Below, piece by piece: positions 47,401 through 60,500 of a stretch of 64,000 nt of DNA. Below the pieces are notes generated by a model that saw only the letters and a list, made by a program, of their open reading frames with translations, was not told the DNA's origin and did no database searches. How positions within the stretch are numbered: the first letter of the stretch is position 1; each line of letters opens with the position of its first letter. The stretch comes from Diphasiastrum complanatum (taxonomy: Eukaryota > Streptophyta > Lycopodiopsida > Lycopodiales > Lycopodiaceae). The stretch lies in assembly GCA_029204225.1 (NCBI GenBank), contig CM055095.1, positions 25,898,503 through 25,962,502 of the forward strand, in the 5' to 3' direction. The translations under genes and the position numbers were made by a program.

Positions 47401-50400
47401 GCGTGATGCTCAGCTGTGTGCGCCTATTGTGTGCGGAAGTGCGCTACACTATGCATTCAATTGCAGGACCTAGATACGCGGCTATCACTGACAAACATTT
47501 CAGCAATCAATCAGACAAACACATGTAGCGCAAGAATCAATGGAAGAACAAAATGTATTTTGTATTAGTTTTGCTTGAGAGTGAGTCGGCAATGCCTCGC
47601 TCATTGGCGGCCTGACGCTCCTCTTACAATGATGTATCTGCTTCTCTGCAGATATCTATGCTATTGCACGCATTGTATGCATTGTATTGCATTGCATTCT
47701 ATTGCATTGCATTGCATTTTGAATTCTAACCTATACTTATGCCCCACCATGTGAGATTACAAGATAGATTGACTGATCATTACAAGAGAGGTTTATGCTA
47801 GACTCTTAGTTAATCGTCCCTCTGGTAACATTACTTTGGCGGTTGAGCGTGACAGCTTGGTAGCTTCACGCCCGACGAGCTATAGTCCCGATGGTTCGTG
47901 TTACAAACTCACTTACTGCAAACCTCCAGGTGCCGGTTAACCACAAGAGACCGAACGATTCACATTCCACCCCGCCATAGGACCTAATCCGGGTCCACCC
48001 ACCGTGCCCTGGCCTGTTACCGTATCAAGCTGGATCCAACCTCCATCCAGACGGCGTCCCATACCACCGCCCAAGCTCTCAGCCATCTCCTGCCTCATGC
48101 TAGCAATACATCCTAGCCGTGCACACGCTCTCCATCCACCTCCTCCTAGGTAGACAGAATGGATGGCAAATGGGTCCTCCTCCCCTTGTATACCTCCAAG
48201 GAGAGAGACTCCAAGCCATGTGCACTCTTGGATCATGACACGTGGCAACCATGCAGGTTCACGAGTCACCGGTCAAGTCTACAAGCCCAGTCATCGTCTG
48301 GTCTCAAGTCTGGGTTTGGGACCCAAGGAAGTTGGGTCCCTAACATTCCCTCTTCCTTAAAAAATTCCTTATCTAAGGAAGGAATCCCGGGAATCTCAGT
48401 TTAAGGTCAAGTTCCTTATCCCAAGTGTCATCGTCCTCGGAACTTCCTTTCCAACGAACCAAGTACTCAGTTACCTGCCGGTTTCTGAGTCCACGTTGAC
48501 GTACATCAACAATGGCTTGTGGTTCAGTAGGTACAAAGGATGATAGGTCCTCCAGCCGAACTAAGTCCTCTTGAGGCATTAAGTCATCCTTTCCACCAAG
48601 TCGTTCCTTTAAATGACTAATGTGAAAAACTGGATGTACCTTAACACCTTGAGGATGTTCCAGCTGGTACGCATTCCGATGAAGTTTCTTTACTATACGG
48701 AATGGCCCTGCATAACGAGGTGATAACTTAGGACATTTTCCAGTCCTTAGTACCTTAGAATCTTTTGGAATTCTAAGATATACCCAAGCTCCCTCCTCAT
48801 AGACCCTAGGTTGTCGCTTTTAATTGGCGTAAAACTGGGCTCTATCCTGAGCCATTTTTACGTTTTCGCGAGCAACAAGCAACATTTCTTGCATATCATG
48901 CAGGAAATCTACTGCTGCTTTAACCTTAAGGCCTTTGAGGCCCACTGAAATGGGAGCCCTAGGCTGGAAACCATACATCAGAGAAAATGGACTAAACCCC
49001 GTCGCTGAGTGCTTTGCGCTATTATACGCGAACTCAATCATTGGAAGGTACCTTTTCCAATCTGACTGTCTTCTGGAAACATATGCTCGAAGCATATCTT
49101 CCATAGACTGGTTTGTCCTCTTTGTTTGACCATCCGATTCAGGATGATCTGATGATCCCAAACTTAGAGTGGTCTCTAATTTCTCAAAGACCGCTTGCCA
49201 GAATTTGCCAGTGAACTTTGGATCTCGATCACTAACAATGTCATTTGGCAAACCAAACAACCTGAACAACGACCCCTAAGGTCGACCGCATCATTAATAT
49301 ACTTTAACGCTTGATGATCAGTAACTATAGTAAACTGGGAGCCATACAAGTAATGTCTCCAAACTTTCAGGGCATTAATGACAGCAAAAAGTTCCTTGTC
49401 ATAGGTGGAATACCGCCTTTGAGCAGGGTCCAACTTCTTGCTTTCATGGAGAGGTTAATCAGTTAAGCTTTTCTGAGATCCAATCTGAGTTGTATCTGTC
49501 CTTAAGAGATTTGTGTAGGACCGATAGGTACTTTGGTCGTATTTGGCTAGACGTCCTGGCAGGTTCTACTAGATCTAGTAATGAGCTTGGAATGCAGGAT
49601 TCCAAGATTTCTCCTCAGGACAAGATACAAAGAGACTTTCCATTAGGAATGGGTTACTTTTCCGGAATGGAAAAGTTTGTGTGCCAGAAAATAATGATAT
49701 AAGGGCCCAAATCCTGCATGAATGTAAATTCAAAATCATCAAGAATAGGAAGGAAGGCCGCCTTAAAGGCCTTACAGAAATCCTCCCATAGGAACTTCAG
49801 GCTTACCCCTTATATCTTGCCACCAGGTAAATGCTTTACCTCGCAGGTACATGACGGCGAGATTGATCTTGTTGTCCTCGAATGAATCGTGCATGGAAAA
49901 GTGCGAATTCCATCGATCCAGCCATTGCAAGACTGCCTCCGGGGTCCTATCCTTCTTTTCCCCAGCAAAAACTTCAGGAGTAAACAAGGGTTGATGCACC
50001 AATTGCCTTAGCTGCGTCAATTCCTTGAGGTCCTGCTGATCCCGACTGTGCTTAGCTTGCATATCCACAATTTGTTGCTATAGACTGTTAATAGCCAGCA
50101 ACAAAGCATCAGGGTCTAAAACAGAGGCAGATATTGTAGCCTCATGAGCAGGGAACATAGGCTGTGTAGTAGGAGTAGGCTCCATTTTTACAGAGAGAAG
50201 AGAGGTGAATTAAGAAGAGAAGATAGAAAAGAATCAAAAGCTACTCAAGGAAGGTAGATACAAAGCTACTCTTGCTGTCTCTTTACAAACCAAATGGTAT
50301 TGTCCATGGCTGCCAAGAGGAATAAGAGAAGGCAAAGAGAAGGATGCACCACCACCTCCACCTCTTTTCACATAAAACAGAGACATAGAAGAGGCATACT

Positions 50401-53400
50401 TCCCTCTTCATGCCATCCTAGCAACTGCCAAGTGGCTTTGCCTTGCCACCTAGCTTCCACCTCAGCATACTGGGCACTTCTAGCACCTGCCAGGTGGCCT
50501 ACAGTACCCTTTCTCCCTTCTTACCTTAGTTTTTTCCTTCTACCTGTCCATCGCTGGCAGACAACAATAGGAAGAAGAGAAACGATGTAAGCTTTCAGGG
50601 AGGGCCCCGATTTCTACACTTGGAGATCTGACAATCATCGAAATAGGAGGGCGCTACCTGCTGCCACTTCATCTTGGCCCAAATGATGCCACGTGGAATG
50701 TTATTTCCACTTTTTTGATCGTTCTCGCTGGTCAAACAGCGATGTAAAAACTTCCTGAATGTTATTCGCTGAGGAGGGCCCATCGCGACCCAAAAAACCA
50801 CAGTTCTGGAGCGGAAGAGGGACCGCCACCTGTCCCAAACTTGGACAATGCCACGTGGCAGGTCCTTCTTAGGGCCCCTTCCACTTTTTTGAAACTTTTT
50901 ACTTGAAATTTACAAAAAAAACAGCGGGAAGAAGAATAGGAAAACACGCATCAAAAATGCATTTTAAACCCGAATTGAAATCCATCAGAAGCACCGAAAG
51001 TTACAAGAAATCTACTACGGATCAACGCGCCTGCTTTCAGAATGCAGTGGCTCTGATACCATATGTTACAAACTCACTTACTGCAAACCTCCAGGTGCTA
51101 GTTAACCACAAGAGACCGAACGATTCACGTTCCACCCCGCCATAGGACCTAATCCGGGTCCACCCACCGTGCCCTGGCCTGTGACCGTATCAAGCTGGAT
51201 CCAACCTCCATCCCAGACGGCGTCCCATACCACTGCCCAGGCTCTCAGCCATCTCCTGCCTCATGCTAGCAATACATCCTGGCCGTGCACACGCTCTCCA
51301 TCCACCTCCTCCTAGGTAGACAGAATGGATGGCAAATGAGTCCTCCTCCCCTTGTATACCTCCAAGGAGAGAGACTCCAAGCCATGTGCACTCCTGGATC
51401 ATGACACGTGGCAACCATGCAGGTTCACGAGTCACCGGTCAATTCTACAGGCCCAGTCATCGTCTGGTCTCAAGTCTGGGTTTGGGACCCAAGGAAGTTG
51501 GGTCCCTAACAGTTCGACTTGCCCGACTATTCGTTCTGCTCGACATCTGCCTTCAGCTTTTGGTTGGGGGTCCGACAATTCGGTGTCGATGACTTCCGAT
51601 ATGTCGGCCCCTTCAGGAAATGCCGGAGAATGGTTGCATAAGTTCACTATCTCCAACACTCCCTCTTGAACGATGAAATCCAATTCCCATTGATCTTATG
51701 TGGTTTGTGAACAATGGTTTCTCCAATGTGATGGTACTTCAGAGGTATATGCTTGGTCTTTGAGTGAAAAACTGGATCCTGGGCTAAGTGAATAGCTCCT
51801 AGCATCAATTCCTTTACTCTCCTCTTTCGCAAGCTTCTTCTTACGATCCTTGATGAAGTGCCCATACCTTTTGCAATAATGGCACTTCCCTTTCTTCTTT
51901 TGAGTGTTGACATTTTGACCTCCAACGGGCTTTTGCTCATCCTTGGAAGGAGGCTTCCCCTTTCCTTCTGACTTGCCTTTGCCCTTGCCTTTCGTGACTA
52001 AAGCTTGATCTTGTTGAGTGTCACCCGCAAAGTTTTGCCTTGTTTGCTCCTCTTGAAGAAGCAACCCAACAAGTTCATCAAAGGAGAGTTGCTGTCCCCT
52101 AAGAGAGATACTCAAAGATGAAACAAATGGAAGATAAGATGAAGGTAATGAGTTGAGAGTAAGGAAACAAATTGAGCATCCTCAATTATCTCATCAATAT
52201 TGAGAAGCTCCTCACGAAGATCCTTGATCTTCGTCAAGTGATTGGTCACTTGATCCCCTTCTTGCATCTTCAACAAAGAAAGCTGATTTCTAAGATACAC
52301 CACTCTTGCTGGATTTTTGACTCTATACATAGTATAAAGTGTATCACACGCACTTTTAGATGTCTTACAAGACCTAATATGAGGTTAGATAGATCTTTTC
52401 ACAGCAAGAGCAACCATAGAATGTGCTTGTGCATCCCTTCTATCCCACTTCTTTTGTTCTTCCGAAGATGTAGAAGATGATGTTGATGATGATGATCCAC
52501 GAGGTGTAGGAGGTGCCAAAGACGGAGGCCTTTTCCTCATCACCATTGACCAAATCCCGCAACCCTTTCGCTATGAGAAGATTCTTCATCATGTAACTCC
52601 ACAAGGAGTAGTTTGTGCCATCCAACCGATCTTCACTAAACAAAGAACCGATAGCTTCCGATTCTTTAGCTATTACCTCCAACAAAATTTCAGCTTGTAG
52701 TAGATAGGAAAGAGAGCCTTTCCACAACCAAATCTACTCAAAAATTTGCAGCAAACAAAGAGCTGAAAGAAGGAGCACAATATGTCTTTCAATCTGCAAC
52801 CAAAGTGCCCAAAAGATAATGGATAGATGGCTGTCTTTCTGCACAAAAAAACCAGCTTCTTGAAAATTAGGTTAGCTTCGATTGAAGCCTACACCGAAAC
52901 CCAATTAGGAAGCCAAATAGTGTGATTAACACACACTCCAATAGGGTTGTTGAAAGCGCCCTACTACTTGTTGAGAATCTGCAAATTTCCAGCCACAAGT
53001 TGACCTAACCCTGAATAGGTTGCTGAATTTTGGGCGCCCTCCTACACAAATGCAAACCTGAAAACAAAAACAGCAAGATAAGGAGACACCACAACCAAAA
53101 ATCAGTAGCAGATTTTTGGGCGCCCTCCTCCAAACAAAACTTGCTGAAAACTGGTTGCATAAAAATCAGATTTGAGATTCTGATTTTTGGGTGCCAAAAA
53201 TTGCTCCTCCAAGATCTCTGATGGCTGCCCTCCTTCAACCTGAAAAGAGACAAAAAAGCTGATCCAAACTCCACTTGAAAAGATCAGCAAGATGCTGAAA
53301 TTTCACAACAAAAAACAGAGAAGCTCCCCTTCTGGTAGGGCGCCAACAAACAAGCTTGCTGCAGATCCGGTAGCTCTGATACCATGTAGGAAAACAAGAG

Positions 53401-55864
53401 TCAAGTCACCAAGATCTAGTTATCAATCAATCTCCACAGAAAACAAGAGAGAAGAGGCTGGGCGCCCAACTCTAAGAGAGAGAGAGAGAGAGAACAGCAA
53501 CAAGAGCAATGGAGAGCAATGCTTAGCCAAACTGTCTAAAATGGAATACACAAAGTACTCTACCTGGATGTGGCCAAATGCCACCAAACCCTAAGGTTAA
53601 CCACTTACTAAATGTAAGGCACCCCCAAAAGTGAAGATAGGGCCCCTAAACAAAATTAGACCCCTAAGGACCCACGAGTCAGTACATTTTGAATTCTAAC
53701 CTATACTTATGTCCCACCAGGTGAGATTATAAGATAGATTAACTGATCATTACAAGAGAGGTTTATGTTAAACTCTTAGTTAAACGCCCCTCTGGTAACG
53801 TTACTTTGGGGGCTGAGCGTGACAGCTTGGTAGCTTCACGCCCGATGAGCTAGAGTCTCGATAGTTCGACTTGCCCGACTATTCGTTCTGCTCGACATTT
53901 GCCTTCAGCTTTTGGATGGGGGTCCGACAGTTCGGTGTCGACGACTTCAATGTCGATGCCGTCAAAATCAACAACACAAGTTGTTGTTTAGCCTCAAGAA
54001 AAACAACAAGGTTTATTTCTATGAATTGACAAGTTATTGATTAGCCTTAGAAAATCAATATGAAGTCTTCTTAAGTGAAGCAGGTTTCTTCAAGGAAGAT
54101 GGACGTACACCAGTTCGGAAGTTTGCATATGACACAGTGTCAGGACAAATAGATGTCACAATGAGATGCTTTCTAAGTTGGAAAGTTGTTTGGAGCAAGT
54201 GACTCTATGTGTGAGATAGAGGCAGGAGATTCCGTGGAGAAGATAATGTGAAGTACTTTGTGTGAGAAAGTATTTGAGGGGGAGTATCAGCTTAGTGTGA
54301 GGAAGTATTGTGTATGTTTTATCTTTCTATTGGGGATGCTCTATTACTTGCATATTTGGTATGGTTCATGGATGACAATTGTATCATTGTTGGCGAGTGG
54401 TTGGAATGCAAACATGAAGTGTACATCCAAGGGGAGTGATTCGACTAAGTTCATTAAGTCCATCACAGGTGGTAACTTATGAGAGTACCAGGGGAATTGA
54501 AATGGATGGAATCGACACAAGTGGAGCCGACTACTTATGATGTACAGGTTTCTAACGTGGGTGTTGATGCATGAGATTTGATGTTGACATTTATAGATAT
54601 AGTTCCTACATATGATTGTCATGATGGTGTCATGATATTCAAAGAGAATTATATTTTCTCTATGAATGTTGGTGAGATCTTTTGTGGTAGCTTCGAAGAT
54701 GTTCAAAGAGACCAAGGGAGTCAATCTTCAAGCAAAGTTCTCAAGGTTAAGGCAAAGGTCATCATGTCTACATTATTTGATTCAGGAGGAGTCAAAGTTC
54801 TTTCATTCAAAGGAATTCAAGGAATTGGGTGATATGTTGCACTCATGGTGGTCACACGTATGCAGTAAAGGGACATGAAGACTGAAGCAAGAATTGGGAA
54901 GTCATATGGAGCAGGCTCATATGAAAAGGATGAATTCTACATCATTATACAAAGGAAGTTCTACATCGAGTAATAAAGACATTCAAATCAGAAATGATCA
55001 TGGATTCTTCGTCCATATTTGGGAAAGTTCATCATAGTTTACTTGAACGATATTCTCATCTATAGTAGGATTGTGGAGGAGCATGAAGAGCATCTCCGGA
55101 TTGTCTTAAGGTTACTTAGACAAGATAAGCTCTTCGCCAAGGAATCCAAATGTGTGTTCTTTCGGAAGAGGCTAGTTTACCTTGGTCACGTTATTTCGGA
55201 CCATGGGTTGAAGATTGACCCTAATAAGGTCCGTAAGGTTCATGAATGGCCTATAACCCTAACCATCTGTGAGGTATAAGTCCTTCTTGGGCTTTACAGG
55301 GTTTTTTCATAGGTTCATCTTAGGTTATGCGGTAATTACATTACCCTTGACAAATGTCCGGAAAGGGGCGAAAAGAACTAGCCATCACAGTAAGTTCAAT
55401 CCTCCAGTTACTTGGACTGAAGAGAGGAATTAGAGTTTTGAGAACCTCAAATACTGTGTGTCTACAGCGCCTATTTTACACATAGTCGATCCTAACAAGT
55501 TGTATGTGCTTGAGATGGATGCCAGCAACTACGCTATAGGAGCAGTCCTATATCAAGATGGTAGACCAGTTGCTTTTGAAAGCAAAACATTGGATCATAC
55601 TCAAAGGCGGTATTGCACCTATGATAAGGAACTTTTTGCTGTAATTAATGCTTAAAAGTTTCGAGACATTATTTGTATGGACCATTACCATTACTTTGTT
55701 TTAGTAGTCAGACATTTGTTTTTAGTTTCATTCTGTGCTACTAGCAATCATACTTCGTATATTTTCTCTTTACTATTATTGGAGACATTTTATAAACTCC
55801 CATCTACGCCACATAAACTACTTGTCTTATATGCCTTTTGCCATTAAAAGACGTCAATAAGGCT

Positions 55865-55950
<86 letters not shown>

Positions 55951-57512
55951 GACGTATAACCACTTAGATGCCCTCTTTCTAGGGCTCCTTACTACCTCTC
56001 TAGGGTTTAGTTTGTAGGTGATTTACCCCCTTAAGGTGGGTAGAATGTAGTTTCTACCCACTTCTAAATTATACTGGCTCAGCAACTCTTTTTAGAAAAG
56101 TAAGAGCTAATACTTAGAGAACACTTTAAATGTGGAAGACATAATGGAAATACGAAATACCCCAAAAACTCAAAAAGGGTAACAAATCGTTTGCATCATA
56201 ATCTAACAAATTACAGCACCAATTTGCAACCTTGGGTGATAGAATGGGTTGCAGTTTTGAAAGAGAATGAGTATCTTAATGCTAAAAATCATCTTTTGAG
56301 ATAATGGCTCAATAAGCTCAATTTCAAATTAGATGCGGTTGAAAGTACTGTAGGAAATAGAAGCCTAAGGATCCAGAATCTTAACTATTCAATCACACAA
56401 AGCATTCTCAAAAGAAAGAGAGAGATGGCTAGAAACCCTCTTGTAAAAACTCGTGGACAGCCAAGGAGAATAGTTAGTATTGCTTACAAAAGTATCTCAT
56501 ACAAATGGGATGCACACATATATATAGTCCAAGATGACTATCTAACTTCATTACTATTGGCTATCCAACTACTTGACTATTGACTATCCAACTTTCTATA
56601 AGTTACATAGAAAGAATAAGGTACCTCCAATATGTCAAGTTGGGGTACTTAATCTCACAATTAGGCCTAGTGGACCCATGAGTCCCTACCAAGTTAATTT
56701 CATACTAACTTAGCTAACTCTAAGTTTAGTAGGCCTAATATAATAAATGACCATGGTTACACAACTCTCGACCTTTTGGATCAAAGTAACCTATGGTAAT
56801 GTAATCAATTCCATTTACATTCCAACAAGTACTCTAAGTGAAAAGATGGAAGAGCCAAAGTTCAAAGAGCACATCACCAAGCTATAAAAGGAGCACCAAA
56901 TCAAAAGGGGCAGCAAAGAAAATCAGTGAAAGTTAAAGCGACTTCAATCGGACTTAAAATCTTCCATAACCTATGACTCTTGGAATGCTTTTCTTGTAGG
57001 AGTTGAGAACTCAATGGACCCTTTGGAAGGGCGCCCTCCTACTAGGTCCCATTGCCCAAGTTGTGCTTGTATACTTTGGTCCAAGACCAATAAAGTGATA
57101 TGGTTCAAGGTTGAGGCCCAAGGTTTAGAAAAATAGCCAAACACCCATGGTAATGACTTTCTAACACCTCACTAGGTTCCATACCTCCAACCAAGGCATA
57201 GACACCTACCTGCCCTTATCCAAGGACACTAGTACCTTAATCTATATCGCGAAGTTTTTTATGTATTGTTGTAATGAGCATGAAACTTTTCTTAAGGAAG
57301 TACGAACACGTGTTGATACATTTCAAAGTAATGGCTTCTCTCGAGATAAACTGTGTCTGATCATAAACAAGCTTTTATATCGCGAAGTTTTTCCTGGACT
57401 ACTATTTGGTCTGCCTAAAAACATTAACACTATTTTGGTGGGCAGTTAGCTTTCACTTGGGGTTAGCTAGCTGCCCCCTGAGGGAGTCACTAACTGTGGG
57501 TATGGTTGGTGG

Positions 57513-57564
<52 letters not shown>

Positions 57565-60500
57565 GAATGATACTCTACGCTATTTTATTCTACTTGGAAT
57601 CATAAGCTTTGCAAGATATAGGACCCTCAAAAGTTTTTGGTGGGAAATGTTTAAACCTCCACTTGCATTTATTGCAACTTCAATGGTCAAGATCGCCTGT
57701 ATTTCATCTTACGGCTACAATCGGTTGCTCCTTCCACAAGTGGTTTCACCTATAAAGAGGATGGCACGCTTCCTCTTCTCCTCCTACGCTCTCTTTCTCT
57801 CTTCTCCTCCTCTTGGCAAGACAGGTCTGGAGTTGCAGCGCCCACCCTCCTACGATTGGAGAACGATACACTGTTCCAACGGTAAGTGCATTCTACACTG
57901 ATCTATTCTTGCTATCAGAATGCTTCTCAGCAAACATACCACATATCTCTGGTAAGCGTTGTAGCGCGGCCTACTGCATCGCACTTCTAATAATCTGATT
58001 TGGCTATGAGCGTGCATGAAGCATTTGCTTGCCTTTTGTCAATCGCGGCTCAATATATGTCTTTAGGCAAGCCATCGCTGACCAGATGTAGTATGAAGCC
58101 ATCGCTGGCCAGATGTATCATGAATGTATGTATGAAGCCATCGCTGGCCAGAAGTAACACTTGGTTGAAAGTATGTATGAAGTATGGATACTAGCTCGTT
58201 GTCCATCACTGCTCATAATGGTTATATTGCATCTGCCCATATATGTTTAGGCATGTTATCGCTGGCCAGAAGAGATATTACTCTCTGAGTACATGCTATC
58301 ATGAAAAACACACGCTATACTCATTATTTTTGTGTAGCACATATTACTGATATGCATATCTAAAAGGTAACTCATCGCTGCTGTCCCAGCAATAAACTCG
58401 CATACTATCATACATATCGAATGATAGGTTTATTCAAACCATTGTGTGGAGATCCATCGCTGCTGTCCAGCGACGAGATACCAAATCATTTTCCATTTAC
58501 AGTCCAGCGATGAGCTATGTGATGATTCTTAAATGTATGATTTCTATTATCATGATGAGCACTCTAAAAACGTATGTTCTTTGACAATACTTGCTATCAT
58601 CTCTGTCTTTCACAGTATAGCAACAACGTAGCACGAATATTAGTATCATACCACTAGATTCCGACATACTGCAAGAGAAGGTATGACGATTGCTCTCTAT
58701 CTTTCTTCTCCAAGCCATGCAAGAGATATACTGTGATATACTGTAGTATACCGCTACGAAAGCTTTGATAATGGGTTTTTCAGAAGTTCTGGATTATGAC
58801 AATAACATAGCTGTCCTGCGTATGACTATGTAATGCTATACATAGAATTGGATACGGATTTAGACGTTTTTCAAAGGCATGCAAAAGCAAACATGACCAG
58901 TTCACAAGAGTCACTAGCGTCTACCATTCAGGTTGGTGTTTCTCCCATATTTCGGTGGTTTTTTTAGAAAAAAGCTTCAAGAGAATACATCAGCAGCGTA
59001 AGAGATTGTTAATCATAATACTTGCGGGATGATGCTTAAATCAGTTTGTCGTATATCCCTTTCTCTAGCATGCATTACCGCAGCATACAGAATCATTGCT
59101 TATCGTAGAAAAAATGATTGCCCTCATTCATTTCCTAAAAATTTGATTATAAACGCGGGTATTATGTTTGATTGTATTTTAAGTCGCGATCATGGTTCAA
59201 ATGTAATATAACGGTAAGATAACTTGCGGACTCTTGCATAGCATGGATTTGCTCAAGAAGTCACAAGAACCGTACATTACTTGTTTACAAGTACGAATTT
59301 TGGTATGACATGGATTTGCCCCAAACTTCATGTACCGGTCCAAGCTACTTATACGTTTGCATTTTGCTTTATATTTTATACAGCTTATTTTCAAATGTTG
59401 TTTCATTGGTATAATTAAAAGATAAGGACCAAAACCATCAAACTGATCGGTATGGCACTCGCCCTGATACGGTAGTCTGTCTTGCCCGTAACTTGTAGCA
59501 AAGAGTCAAAAAGCCACAACTTCATGTCCTTAAATCATCATGGATGAGTAGACATTTTCAAACATGGAGCAATGGCATTGGCGGCTTAGGGTACTTCCTG
59601 ATCAATCATGATCCAGAGGATAGCCACATAGTAAAGAGAACCCAAGGCCTAGGAGGATCTCCTAGAAGGTCGACAAGACCACGGAGAGCGCCAACAAGAT
59701 ACGTGTCAGGCAGCTCTACTTCTACATCAGAAGATTTCTATGGATTCAGTGGCGAACCACAAACTTTCGAGGAAGCGATTGAATGTCCAGCAAAGGACAA
59801 ATGGATCCAAGCCATGAACGAAGAGATGGAAGCCATGAGGAAGAACCAGGTATGGACGTTGAATGTCAAATGCAAATGGTAGAGAGCTCTTCCACTTATA
59901 TTCAACGTGGTAGTGAAGAATTTTTCAAGATGACAGCGATGGAGCTTCAAGAGTGGGGAGCAGTGATTTCTATGATCATGGGCAGCAAGAATCCTTCAAG
60001 TGTTGGCCGTGAAGAGCATAAACACAATGAACTTGCAAATTCTGTCTAGCATGGGCAGCAAGGAGTAAAACAAGCTTGTTGATTTCTTTCTAGCGTGGGC
60101 AGCAACAAGTATGAGGAAATTGCTGATATCCTTCAAGAATGGGCAGCAATGGAGTGTGATGATGATATTCCAAACTGTCCCTTCAACTTCAGAACTTCTG
60201 TGAAGCTCTTACATTTACTAAGTTTTCTAGGCCATAGTTCTTCTGAGACTTGATTTTTGTTCCTTTTTCCCAAATTTTATTAGAAGTCTATCTGATCGTA
60301 GTCTCCCATATTCTGACCATATCTGTAATTGTATTATGCATCTTGGCTCACATTCATGATTCAAAGCTAAAATCTCTTATGCCAAATCATTCAACCTGTT
60401 TCACTCTATGTATAAGTGCAGAAAGGTGGTTTGCTCTCAGGCACGGAAAACTTGATTTTTGCAATTCTAAGATTCATAGTCCCAAGCTCGTGAGACCTGC

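Noticed and set aside
57261-57449. Possible reverse-transcriptase tail of a LINE or Penelope-like element
   Set aside because: Too short and without a diagnostic motif.
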